From positions 1 through 64,000 of the forward strand of contig NZ_DKGQ01000013.1 of assembly GCF_002453355.1 (NCBI RefSeq): a stretch of DNA of 64,000 nucleotides, read 5' to 3'. Shown piece after piece: positions 56,265 to 64,000 of the stretch. The notes under the pieces were generated by a model. That model was not told the DNA's origin and searched no databases. It was given only the letters and a program-made list of their open reading frames with translations. The position numbers and the translations under genes were made by a program. The number at the start of each line of letters is the position of its first letter. Positions within the stretch are counted from its first letter, which is position 1. This DNA is from Psychrobacter sp. UBA6766. Lineage in GTDB: Bacteria > Pseudomonadota > Gammaproteobacteria > Pseudomonadales > Moraxellaceae.

Positions 56265-57002
56265 TTATTTTGCCACGTAACGATCAAGGCGGGTCTCAAG
56301 CTTACCTTGAATAAAGGTTAAGAACAGACAAATTCCCCAGTAAATAAACGCCGCTTCAGTATAAACCAGCATGAACTCATAGTTACGCGCGGTGATGATT
56401 TGTGCCTGTTTAAACAGCTCAGTGACCAGCACCAATGACGCCAAAGACGTGTCTTTTACCAAACTGATAAAAGTATTGGATAAGGGCGGTACTGATACCC
56501 GAAGTGCTTGGGGCAAAATGACATGACGAAAGGTTTGTAGATACGTCAGTCCAACCGTCGAACCCGCTTCCCACTGACCTTTTGGAATCGATAAAATCGA
56601 CGCCCGCACCGTTTCTGACGCATAAGCACCGATATTCAATGAAAAGGCGATAATTGCTGAAGGAAACGGATCTAGCTTAACGCCAACGCTTGGCAAGCCA
56701 TAAAAGATAATAAACAGCTGTACCAGCATTGGCGTTCCACGAATGGCGGACACATAGATACGGGCAAGCCGATAAAGAATCTCATGGAACCAGCCCGCAC
56801 GTGGCACGATACGAATCAGAGCCACCGTCAGCGCAATAATCATTCCAATCGCAAATGATATCAATGCCAACGGTATCGAATAATAGATTCCACCTTTGAG
56901 CATTGGCCAAAATGAATTGATGACAATATGCGCCCGATCAGCACTCATGAATGGCAGTAATGCCAATAAGTCGGTTAATACTGAGGTAATAGAAGCTAGC
57001 AT
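56265..57002 (-). CDS. Amino acid ABC transporter permease (cystine type)
   Basis: A 245-residue inner-membrane permease of the HisM/GlnP family, likely a homodimer with about five helices. It has the usual [28 protein letters not shown] start, and the EAA-loop region [49 protein letters not shown] that contacts the ATPase. Its ATG overlaps the stop of the binding-protein gene by one base (TAATG), so the two are translationally coupled. Confidence 0.93.
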   Translation of the reverse strand: MLASITSVLTDLLALLPFMSADRAHIVINSFWPMLKGGIYYSIPLALISFAIGMIIALTVALIRIVPRAGWFHEILYRLARIYVSAIRGTPMLVQLFIIFYGLPSVGVKLDPFPSAIIAFSLNIGAYASETVRASILSIPKGQWEAGSTVGLTYLQTFRHVILPQALRVSVPPLSNTFISLVKDTSLASLVLVTELFKQAQIITARNYEFMLVYTEAAFIYWGICLFLTFIQGKLETRLDRYVAK

Positions 57003-57838
57003 TATTTTTGTTGACTTATATCAGCACCAAAGAATTCTTCGCTAAGTTTGGTTAGCGTCCCATCGGCTTTTAACTCTGCCATCGCTGCATCTAATTTTTC
57101 GACAACCGCGTCATTACCTTTAAGCAATATCAAGCCTGAACCTGTCTGCTCACTGGCAGGAGCAACCAATTTAATCTCAAGATTGGCGTCTGGGAATTTC
57201 TTTAGATAATCCAATACGGCAAGATTGTCATTCATGGTAAAGTCAGCGCGGCCTTGCTTAACCAACTGGATCGCTTGCGCCATACCATCGACAGGAACGA
57301 CCTCTGCTTCATAGCGCTCCGCCAGCTCACCATAGTTACTGCTAAGCGACTGTGCCGAACGTAGCCCTTTTAGATTTTCCCAAGAGCTATAACGATTGTC
57401 ATCAGTCGGTGCCAATACCACAGCGCCTGACCAGCTATATTCGGTTGATTTATCGTATTTTGCTAAACGCTCAGGCGTGGTCAGTGCTACCTGATTGGCG
57501 ACCATATCAAAACGTTTCGAATCCAAACCAGCCAGCATGGCATCCCACTGGGTTTCTTTAAATTCGACATCTACCCCTAGTTTATCAGCAACCGCCCGCG
57601 TCACTTCGACGTCATAGCCCGTCAGCTTGCCGCTCTCATCATGATAGGTAAACGGAGGATACGTACCTTCGGTACCGACGTTAATGGTGCCACCATTATT
57701 GATACGTTGTAGCAAATCAGAACCGCCACTCGCCGCACTATCTGTCGCTTTGGTGTCGGAATCATTAGTAGGTGACTGATTACAAGCAGCAAGTAATACA
57801 GTACTGGCGGCGAAGGCTAAAAGTGTACGACGTTTCAT
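57002..57838 (-). CDS. Amino acid ABC transporter substrate-binding lipoprotein (cystine type)
   Basis: A 278-residue periplasmic binding lipoprotein (lipobox LAAC, Cys19). The mature protein has [85 protein letters not shown] and the end [14 protein letters not shown]. This pattern is close to the FliY/TcyA cystine-binding proteins as I recall them, so cystine (or another sulfur amino acid) is the likely ligand. It is the first gene of the operon; the promoter is within the region from 57839 onward. Confidence 0.9.
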   Translation of the reverse strand: MKRRTLLAFAASTVLLAACNQSPTNDSDTKATDSAASGGSDLLQRINNGGTINVGTEGTYPPFTYHDESGKLTGYDVEVTRAVADKLGVDVEFKETQWDAMLAGLDSKRFDMVANQVALTTPERLAKYDKSTEYSWSGAVVLAPTDDNRYSSWENLKGLRSAQSLSSNYGELAERYEAEVVPVDGMAQAIQLVKQGRADFTMNDNLAVLDYLKKFPDANLEIKLVAPASEQTGSGLILLKGNDAVVEKLDAAMAELKADGTLTKLSEEFFGADISQQK

Positions 57839-58359
57839 AAGACGTCCTTATAAAGTGAGTGAATAATGCAAAAAAGTATCAGACCAACAAATACAGTTAA
57901 AAAGTTGCAAATAGCATTGATGAAAAAACACTGCCTAGCGATTGTCATTCTTGGCTTTGGCTTCCCGATTTGAGGATTCTAGAGCTATTTTTCAATGCTA
58001 TTTTTATATGGTATTGATGCAATTACGCTAGGTGACGGTTATTATTAACAATTATTTTAACCCTCAACGCTGATTCTACAACAGTGAGTTGCTTCTATAT
58101 TATCGCAATTGCGTAAGAATAAACGTACAAAAATAGTGAGTATGCGTAAGGTTATTATAGCTCATGGGCTTATAAAGCTTCATATCTCATGTTTTTAGAT
58201 ACAACTAGTTATTAATAATCATGTTACGAATAACATGACAAAGACTAGCTTGCTTTACTAACAGTTAATGCTTGGAAGTCAAAATAAATTTTGTTTTAGA
58301 AAAAAAGGACACCAACCTATATGGTTGATGTCTTTTTGATGATTACTACGAATGTCATG
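57839..58359. other. Intergenic region upstream of the cystine-type ABC genes
   Basis: About 520 A+T-rich bases without a gene. It holds the ABC operon promoter and, at 58303-58337, the terminator of the PepSY gene. Nothing else is clear. Confidence 0.5.
58303..58337 (-). terminator. Rho-independent terminator after the PepSY protein gene
   Basis: GACATCAACC and GGTTGGTGTC on the minus strand form a 10-bp stem (one G-T pair) with a 5-base loop, followed by a T run. Confidence 0.8.
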
Positions 58360-58941
58360 CTATTTTTTAAACTTATTAGCAAAAGTCTTACCAGTGTTGG
58401 CGTCGATATTGATACTTACAATCTTGTTACCTTTTAATAGGTCAGCTTTGTAATACGCCGCATGATTGGCATAATCACGGTCATTTTCAAATTCAATTTC
58501 TAATATTCGACCGCCTGTCTGTTTTTCAGCGATATTAATCGCTGTCATAATACCGGTTTTTACTTTTTTCTGAACTTTATAATCGTTGATATCATCGCCA
58601 TCTAGACGATCCGTTTCTGTTTTTACAATCTTGCCAGTGTTCGCATCTACCTTGATTTCATAATTCACGCTGTCTGTACTGAACTCTAATTCATAAGCGC
58701 CACCTTTTCCTACCGCATCACTATCATCGTCATCAAACTCTGCGCTAATTAAAATACCAGACGCCGCTTTACTGGCGATAGTAATGGCCTGCTTTAAGCT
58801 AATTTTTGCGGCTTGCGCGGCGTGTATTTCGTCTGCATTACTGGCTGCACTGGCAACTGTGCTGATGACGCCTGTTGTCAAAGCCAATGTCAGACAAGCA
58901 CCTAATGTGGTGAGCTGAAAACGTTTTAGAACGTTATTCAT
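58360..58941 (-). CDS. Secreted two-PepSY-domain protein
   Basis: A 193-residue exported protein with a signal peptide of about 32 residues (ending STVASA). Two PepSY modules follow, about residues 45-110 and 120-190. Each has a helix with the ISLKQAITIASKA or GIMTAINIAEKQTGG type and a strand ending VDANTGKIVKTE or IDANTGKTFAN. An acidic DDDDSD stretch sits in the first. PepSY domains are found in periplasmic inhibitors or chaperones, but the partner is unknown. The gene is alone. Confidence 0.87.
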   Translation of the reverse strand: MNNVLKRFQLTTLGACLTLALTTGVISTVASAASNADEIHAAQAAKISLKQAITIASKAASGILISAEFDDDDSDAVGKGGAYELEFSTDSVNYEIKVDANTGKIVKTETDRLDGDDINDYKVQKKVKTGIMTAINIAEKQTGGRILEIEFENDRDYANHAAYYKADLLKGNKIVSINIDANTGKTFANKFKK

Positions 58942-59088
58942 AACATTACCTCCTCATTTATACTGTTCTTTATTTAACGTCGCTTTTATTTAGCTCAGTA
59001 GTGTTCCTTATCATAACGTTGATGAGATAAAGCTTTGAGACAAAAAAGTATCCTAATGTATCAGCATTGTTTGAAGACAAAAAAACCG

Positions 59089-59119
59089 CGCCTACTTATT
59101 AAAATAGGCGCAGTTTTTG
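59089..59119 (-). terminator. gdhA: Rho-independent terminator of gdhA
   Basis: On the minus strand AAAACTGCGCCTA and TAGGCGCGGTTTT pair with one G-T wobble around a loop, followed by T. On the plus strand this would be an A-C mismatch. Confidence 0.8.
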
Positions 59120-59213
59120 TTAGAGCAGAAAGCGCTAGATATATAGTGTAGAAAGTATTATCAGACTCTATTACCTATAGCAACCATTTACCATACTTAG
59201 TTTAGGGTACTAT

Positions 59214-60560
59214 TTAGTTTAAAATGCCATAAGCACATAACGCATCAGCAACGCGCTTAAAGCCGACGATATTGGCTCCTGACATATAATCAATATAGCC
59301 ATTGTCCGTTTGACCATAGTTTTCCGATGCTTCAGCAGCACAGTCATGGATATTTTTCATGATGGCTTTCAAGCGCTCATCGACTTCTTCAAAGGTTTTA
59401 TACTGGCGAACTGAGTTTTGAGACATCTCAAGACCTGATACTGCGACACCACCCGCATTGGCCGCTTTACCTGGTGCATAATGCACGCGATGTAATCGGA
59501 CATAATCAATTGCATCAGCGGTCAATGGCATGTTAGCGCCTTCGGCAATATATTTAATGCCGTTTTCAACCATTAATTTGGCATCGTCTTCATCGACTTC
59601 GTTTTGGGTCGCTGATGGAATCGCAATATCACCTTTTATATGCCAGGGTTTTTGCTTAGCCAACCATTCACCGCCGTATATTTCAACATACTCAGCCAGC
59701 GGTTTGCTTTGGGCTTTTTGCTCTTTTAGCCAATCGATTTTTTCCTGATCCATACCGTTTTCATCATACAGCGTACCTTGTGAGTCAGATACTGTCAGTA
59801 CCGTTGCACCCAGCATATGCGCTTTTTCAGCAGCGTGAAGTGAGACGTTACCAGCACCTGATATCAGTACCTTTTTGCCTTTGATGTTATCGTTTTGAGC
59901 CGCTAGCATGTTTTCTAAGAAATAAACTGCGCCATAGCCTGTTGCCTCGGTACGCATCAAGCTTCCACCAAAACCGACGCCTTTACCGGTCAAGACACCG
60001 CCGTGCTCACGCGTCAGATTTTTGTACATCGCAAACATATAGCTAACTTCACGTCCACCGACGCCGATGTCGCCCGCTGGTACATCGATATCTTTACTGA
60101 CGTATGGATGCAGCTCACGCATAAAGGCGTAGCAAAAACGGCGGATTTCGCTGTCGGACTTTCCTTTAGGATCAAAATCAGCGCCACCTTTACCGCCGCC
60201 CATCGGCAAACCGGTTAAGGCATTTTTGAAAATTTGCTCAAAACCTAAAAACTTAAGCACCGATTGGTTGACGGTAGGATGGAAGCGAACGCCCCCTTTA
60301 TAAGGACCTAAAGCATTATTGAACTGCACGCGCCAGCCGCGGTTCACCTGTACTTCACCTTTATCATTTTCCCAATTGATACGAAAAGCGATAACACGGT
60401 CAGGCTCAGTGAGACGCTCAAATATTTTGAACGTATCATATTCGGGATGGGCGTCGTATAGCGGAGCAATGGTGATTGCAACTTCTTTTACCGCCTGAAT
60501 AAATTCAGGTTGATGGGCGTAACGTGCTTCGACTTTTTCGATTGCCTGACTGATACTCAT
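59214..60560 (-). CDS. gdhA: NADP-specific glutamate dehydrogenase
   Basis: GdhA assimilates ammonia by reductive amination of 2-oxoglutarate. The 448-residue protein has the length of the hexameric NADP class. It contains NRGWRVQFNNALGPYKGGVRFHPTV, the catalytic lysine in GLPMGGGKGGADFDPKG, DVPAGDIGVGGREVSYMFAMYK, and the nucleotide-binding KVLISGAGNVSLHAAEKAH. Coenzyme class is inferred from overall length and pattern. The gene stands alone and is divergent from the roadblock gene. Confidence 0.95.
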   Translation of the reverse strand: MSISQAIEKVEARYAHQPEFIQAVKEVAITIAPLYDAHPEYDTFKIFERLTEPDRVIAFRINWENDKGEVQVNRGWRVQFNNALGPYKGGVRFHPTVNQSVLKFLGFEQIFKNALTGLPMGGGKGGADFDPKGKSDSEIRRFCYAFMRELHPYVSKDIDVPAGDIGVGGREVSYMFAMYKNLTREHGGVLTGKGVGFGGSLMRTEATGYGAVYFLENMLAAQNDNIKGKKVLISGAGNVSLHAAEKAHMLGATVLTVSDSQGTLYDENGMDQEKIDWLKEQKAQSKPLAEYVEIYGGEWLAKQKPWHIKGDIAIPSATQNEVDEDDAKLMVENGIKYIAEGANMPLTADAIDYVRLHRVHYAPGKAANAGGVAVSGLEMSQNSVRQYKTFEEVDERLKAIMKNIHDCAAEASENYGQTDNGYIDYMSGANIVGFKRVADALCAYGILN

Positions 60561-61254
60561 ATAGGTTCCTTAGGGTAAAAATTGTAATCATGCTGATTCA
60601 CACGGACGTTTTATCGCTTAAGCGCAAACGATGGGATTTAAAACGCGAGTGTGCAAGTGAAATCGTTTCTAGACGTTGTTAGGTATAGAAACTGGTGGGA
60701 TTAGAAGCCAACTGAATGTGTCTCTAAATCGCAAACCCAGAAGCACAAACAATTTTTATCTCATAACTATATAGCATTTTTTTGGTATATAAGTCTAGTA
60801 AATATCCCCATCATCAAAAGTTATAAGAGACTTTTTTAATTATAATCTATCAATAACCTTGCTGTGAAAATTCGTCAGTCAGAAAAACGACCGCGATTAT
60901 CTAAGTAATTTACGGCGATTTTGTGCAAAACTGTTTCTTTAAACAGTGATTTTCCTCTCTTACTTGCTACTCACAGTGTGCAGTAAAAATGTCTGAACGA
61001 AAAATAAAAATACTAGAAATTTCATTCAAAACCAACTTTTATTTATCAGTTGCGATAAAATTACGATGAACGGTTGGGAAATAGGAATAAAAGGTTAAAA
61101 ATACATTTTATTTAGATAATAATTGATGTCTTCCTATATCAATGCTAATAGTAAGGGTTTATAATCTCGCCCCTTATTATTGTCTACTTAAGACATTATT
61201 AAATACAATTTAAACAATTTTATTCATTTAATCATTCGTCACAGAGAAATCGTT
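60561..61254. other. Divergent intergenic region gdhA / roadblock gene (694 bp)
   Basis: A long A+T-rich gap with no ORF or RNA I can support. It must hold both promoters. Confidence 0.5.
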
Positions 61255-61617
61255 ATGCGTACAGATTCATTCCAGCAAATCTTGGAAGACCTAAACAGCT
61301 CATCAGCCGATGTTGAAGCCTCTGCTCTTATTTCTAATGATGGTCTTATGATTGCATCCGCTTTACCGACAGGCGTTGATGAAGACCGCGTTGGCGCAAT
61401 GTCTGCGGCTTTATTATCACTTGGTGACCGCGCAGGTCGTGAATTGGCTCGTGGTAGCATCGACCGTATTATGATCCAAGGCGAAAAAGGCTACGTGATT
61501 ATGACCTCATCAGGCGATGAAGCGGTATTAACCATTATGGCAAAACCAAACGCTAAGCTTGGCTTGATATTCTTAGACATTAAACGCGCATCAGAAGCAC
61601 TGGCAAAACTTATCTAA
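61255..61617 (+). CDS. Roadblock/LC7 domain protein
   Basis: A 120-residue single-domain roadblock/LC7 protein, starting MRTDSFQQILEDLNSSSADVEASALISNDGLMIASALPTGVDEDRVGAMSAALLSLGDRAGREL; it ends LGLIFLDIKRASEALAKLI. Such proteins dimerise and often regulate small Ras-like GTPases (MglB acts on MglA in polarity). No MglA-like GTPase is in the window, so its partner is missing here. It is the first gene of a same-strand run with a PAS protein, a PhnD-like protein and an unknown protein. Its exact role is open. Confidence 0.88.
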   Translation: MRTDSFQQILEDLNSSSADVEASALISNDGLMIASALPTGVDEDRVGAMSAALLSLGDRAGRELARGSIDRIMIQGEKGYVIMTSSGDEAVLTIMAKPNAKLGLIFLDIKRASEALAKLI

Positions 61618-61940
61618 CCGATAACTTCCAATATCTGTCGAGATGCTTTTATGCAGCTTCAGTGCTATAAACTATTTGATAAATAACACTTTAAATGAAA
61701 ATTAATGCCATGTCTTATAAAAATTATTTAAGGTATTGCATACTGTTTATATTGAATGATTGATTAGGTTTCCTAACTCCTTATCTCATACTTAGCAAAC
61801 GCTTAGAGCGCTTAATTTGCAAAAACCTGATCGACATTTATTCAACCGTTTTAACAGTTAAGCTTAAACCACATCCGCTTTTTAACGATGTTTACGCTTT
61901 CTTATAACTATCACAACAATGATAAATAAAGGAGATTACG
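61618..61940. other. Intergenic region before the PAS gene (323 bp)
   Basis: A+T-rich, without a credible ORF. I see no clear terminator for the roadblock gene, so read-through to the PAS gene is possible. Confidence 0.4.
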
Positions 61941-62435
61941 ATGGGTTCTCCACTCCCCGACGCCATGAAACCTGACATGCCAGCCGAACAAATCACCATG
62001 ACTTACCACGACGGCACCTCGCGCACTGTTTATGACACCGGTATCGAACGCCCTTATCCTGATGGTAAGCTAATCGTCTCACGTACCGACTTAGACGGTG
62101 TGTTAACGCATGTTAATGATGCCTTTGTCGAGATTAGCGGCTATGATGTCGATGAATTAATCGGCAAGCAGCATTATATTTTACGCCATCCTGATATGCC
62201 AAAAGCTGCCTATAAAGACTTGTGGGCGACTGCTAAGGCAGGGCAAAAATGGTATGGTTATGTGAAAAACTTATGCAAAGATGGCAGTCACTATTGGGTT
62301 TATGCGACTGTCGTTCCAAACGTGCGCCATGGCGAAACCGTCGGCTATACTTCGGTACGCCGTAAGCCATCGCGCAGCAAAATTGATGCGGCAATCGCGC
62401 AGTATGCTGAAATAAAACAAGACGAGGAAGGTTAA
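61941..62435 (+). CDS. Stand-alone PAS domain protein (Aer-like)
   Basis: A 164-residue cytoplasmic protein built around one PAS domain (about residues 38-150). It has LIVSRTDLDGVLTHVNDAFVEISGYDVDELIGKQHYILRHPDMPKAAYKDLWATAKAGQKWYGYVKN and YTSVRRKPSR. This is the PAS type of the redox sensor Aer, which binds FAD; the family's RHPDMP block is intact. There is no HAMP, kinase or chemotaxis signalling domain, so it would need a partner. The ribosome site AAAGGAG is strong. It lies 3 bases before the PhnD-like gene. Confidence 0.9.
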   Translation: MGSPLPDAMKPDMPAEQITMTYHDGTSRTVYDTGIERPYPDGKLIVSRTDLDGVLTHVNDAFVEISGYDVDELIGKQHYILRHPDMPKAAYKDLWATAKAGQKWYGYVKNLCKDGSHYWVYATVVPNVRHGETVGYTSVRRKPSRSKIDAAIAQYAEIKQDEEG

Positions 62436-62438
62436 ATC

Positions 62439-63188
62439 ATGACGACACATAATATGTTAATCGCCCCTGATTTTTCGCCGGAACGTTTTGCTGGCTGGCA
62501 TATGTTTAATACCTTGATTCAAAAACGTGCCAACCTCAACATGCATCTAAACATACCTACCTCGCATGCTGAACAAGAAGACATTATCAATCAAGGCGAT
62601 ATTCAAGTGATTTATGCCAATCCTTTTGATGCGGCAACGCTTATCCGTGAGCAAGGCTACCGTGCAGTGGCGCGTCCTATCGGCAAGTCTGATGAGATGG
62701 TCATTGCTGCAGCAGCAAATAGCGACCTCAATCGCTTAGAAGATATCAAAGCTGGCGCTACCGTAGCGATGGCAGATAACCGCGATGTGAAATTGATTGG
62801 TTTACGCCTGCTAGAAGCAGTTGATATAGAAGAAGCCGATCTTAATTGGTCAGTGACTGAAACTTATCAGGCAGCGGCGCGTCAAGTGATTAAAGGTGAA
62901 GCGCAAGCGGCGTTCTTTTTGGCAGAAATTTTCCATAGCTTTTCACGCTTAACCAAAGCCCAGTTATCAGTCTTAATCGAAAGTGATTTGGCCGATATCA
63001 GCCATGTATTGCTTATTAAAGAAGGCTTCCCTGATACAGACATTTTGATGAATGCGATTCTGAACCTGCATAACGATGACGATGGTAAAGAAGCGTTGGC
63101 TGAACTTGGTATGCCGCAAGGTTTTGAAGCCATGAGTGAAGAAGACGCTGAATTTATGATTGATTTGATGCAAACCTTACTCAGCTAA
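62439..63188 (+). CDS. PhnD/SsuA-like substrate-binding domain protein without a signal peptide
   Basis: A 249-residue protein with the fold pattern of PhnD-type phosphonate binding proteins: MLIAPDFSPERFAG, QGDIQVIYANPFDAATLIREQGYRAVARPIGKSDEMVIAAAANSDLNRLEDIKAGATVAMADNRDVKLIGLRLL, and a C-terminal lobe with AAFFLAEIFHSFSRL. Normally such proteins are exported, but the first 25 residues carry no signal peptide, lipobox or membrane segment, so it is probably cytoplasmic. It sits 3 bases after the PAS gene, so the two are almost certainly one transcript. A cytoplasmic ligand sensor paired with the PAS protein is inferred. Confidence 0.82.
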   Translation: MTTHNMLIAPDFSPERFAGWHMFNTLIQKRANLNMHLNIPTSHAEQEDIINQGDIQVIYANPFDAATLIREQGYRAVARPIGKSDEMVIAAAANSDLNRLEDIKAGATVAMADNRDVKLIGLRLLEAVDIEEADLNWSVTETYQAAARQVIKGEAQAAFFLAEIFHSFSRLTKAQLSVLIESDLADISHVLLIKEGFPDTDILMNAILNLHNDDDGKEALAELGMPQGFEAMSEEDAEFMIDLMQTLLS

Positions 63189-63347
63189 TAAGTTCATTAT
63201 TTATTGGCATCTTATTTAAGTCATAGTAATGGTTTGATAGTCGTTATTTAATATTAGTTATTTAATAGTTCTTTTTTGACCGCGCTCATTTAACAACGCT
63301 CTTAAGCAATGCTCTTAAACAATGACTATGACTGACAGGACACTCTT

Positions 63348-63965
63348 ATGTCTGATTTAGATCTCATCAAAGAAAGTGAAATGGCGGCGCGGCGTGTGTA
63401 TCGTCTTTACTCGCGTAAGATATTTATTGCTCCGAACAATCGCCATTTTCACGAACAACGTATCAATGCTGCCCTACTGTTAAACGAAAAAGAGCCGCTA
63501 CAAGGCGCAGTAGCAGACTTTTTTTATGGCTGCTGGTATGATATTCCCTATGATGTCACCAATATGTTTACCCGTCTGCAAGGTCGTATGCTCCCCCATA
63601 TCGAACAAGGCTTTCGCGATTGTATCGATAAAAAAAGCTATATTCAAAAAAATAGTATGCTAGCAACGCGCTGGAGTGTACTGGTATCGCCGTCGTTAAA
63701 TGAACAAACCCAGCGGCTGCGGATCAGTAGTGACGATGCTAAAGAAATCACTAAAGATATTACTAGCGAATTAATGCTCGCGCGTGACAACCAAGATTGG
63801 GACATCATAGCGCAAATCGAAAACGAGTTTTTTGCCCATTGTATCGCGCGTCATGACCGTTTGGCATTTTCCTTGGTTTGGTTTCGATTGGGTAAAAGTG
63901 ATTGGCAATTTGATGACCGCTGGAATCATTGTCAGCAAAAACTCGATCAAACCAGCAATGCCTAA
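63348..63965 (+). CDS. Hypothetical protein, 205 aa, end of the roadblock-PAS cluster
   Basis: I do not recognise this 205-residue soluble protein. It has a Tyr/Arg-rich start (AARRVYRLYSRKIFIAPNNRHFHEQR), a middle with VADFFYGCWYDIPYDVTNMFTRLQGRML, and a C-terminal half with helical, charged segments (DAKEITKDITSELMLARDNQDWDIIAQIENEF). It contains several Trp, Phe and Cys and no membrane segment or signal peptide. The ribosome site ACAGGACAC lies ahead. It follows the PhnD-like gene by 159 bases and probably belongs to the same locus. Confidence 0.75.
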   Translation: MSDLDLIKESEMAARRVYRLYSRKIFIAPNNRHFHEQRINAALLLNEKEPLQGAVADFFYGCWYDIPYDVTNMFTRLQGRMLPHIEQGFRDCIDKKSYIQKNSMLATRWSVLVSPSLNEQTQRLRISSDDAKEITKDITSELMLARDNQDWDIIAQIENEFFAHCIARHDRLAFSLVWFRLGKSDWQFDDRWNHCQQKLDQTSNA

Positions 63966-64000
63966 AATACTTAAAGCATAAATCTTTTTTCACACCACCA

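Overview
The window reads as a chromosomal segment of a Gram-negative gammaproteobacterium of the Moraxellaceae, most likely Psychrobacter or a close relative. Genus-level placement is inference from the gene repertoire, the moderate-to-low G+C, the protein style and the lineage-type genes (hydrophilic small proteins, MiaE, PuuD/UraD/UraH urate pathway, roadblock-PAS cluster). About 60 protein genes are called. I saw no tRNA, rRNA, insertion sequence, prophage or CRISPR array. Most transcription units end in clear intrinsic terminators.

Layout. 1-12 kb: housekeeping genes (pyrG, a porin, malate synthase G, miaE), then four consecutive small, very hydrophilic, Cys/Trp-free proteins (7.2-8.6 kb) that look like stress hydrophilins, then polyphosphate kinase and the transglycosylase mtgA. 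12-24 kb: a glutaredoxin-like protein, L-lactate dehydrogenase, a rhomboid protease, an MipA-family outer-membrane protein, an EamA exporter, fumC, 5-formyl-THF cyclo-ligase with a translationally coupled small acidic protein, a sodium/proton antiporter-family permease and lon. 24-29 kb: an envelope-defence group of three tandem paralogous two-META-domain lipoproteins, a PliG-like g-type lysozyme inhibitor, and lipoprotein Cu/Zn superoxide dismutase. 29-34 kb: topA and small envelope proteins.

33.6-44.4 kb is an iron island: tonB-exbB-exbD, a FatB-type siderophore ABC importer (binding protein, two permeases, ATPase), a PepSY membrane protein and a TonB-dependent receptor, with Fur-box-like sites at the control regions. 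44.7-52.7 kb is a urate/allantoin catabolic island: an NCS2 purine permease, a RutR-like TetR regulator, and uraD-uraH-puuD-puuE-allA-allE. Two matching RutR-type palindromes sit in front of the permease and in the regulator/uraD intergenic region. Allantoate amidohydrolase (allC) is not in the window. The glyoxylate made by AllA could be used by the malate synthase G at 3.6-5.8 kb.

52.8-55.4 kb: trpR-trpE-trpG, with a good TrpR operator over the trpR promoter and a 13-bp tandem repeat across the trpR stop codon. 55.4-60.6 kb: a cystine-type ABC importer, a PepSY protein and glutamate dehydrogenase. 61.2-64 kb: the least understood part, a roadblock/LC7 protein, a stand-alone Aer-like PAS protein, a PhnD-like ligand-binding domain without a signal peptide, and an unrecognised protein. 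This is the best candidate for an undescribed (cytoplasmic sensory) system.
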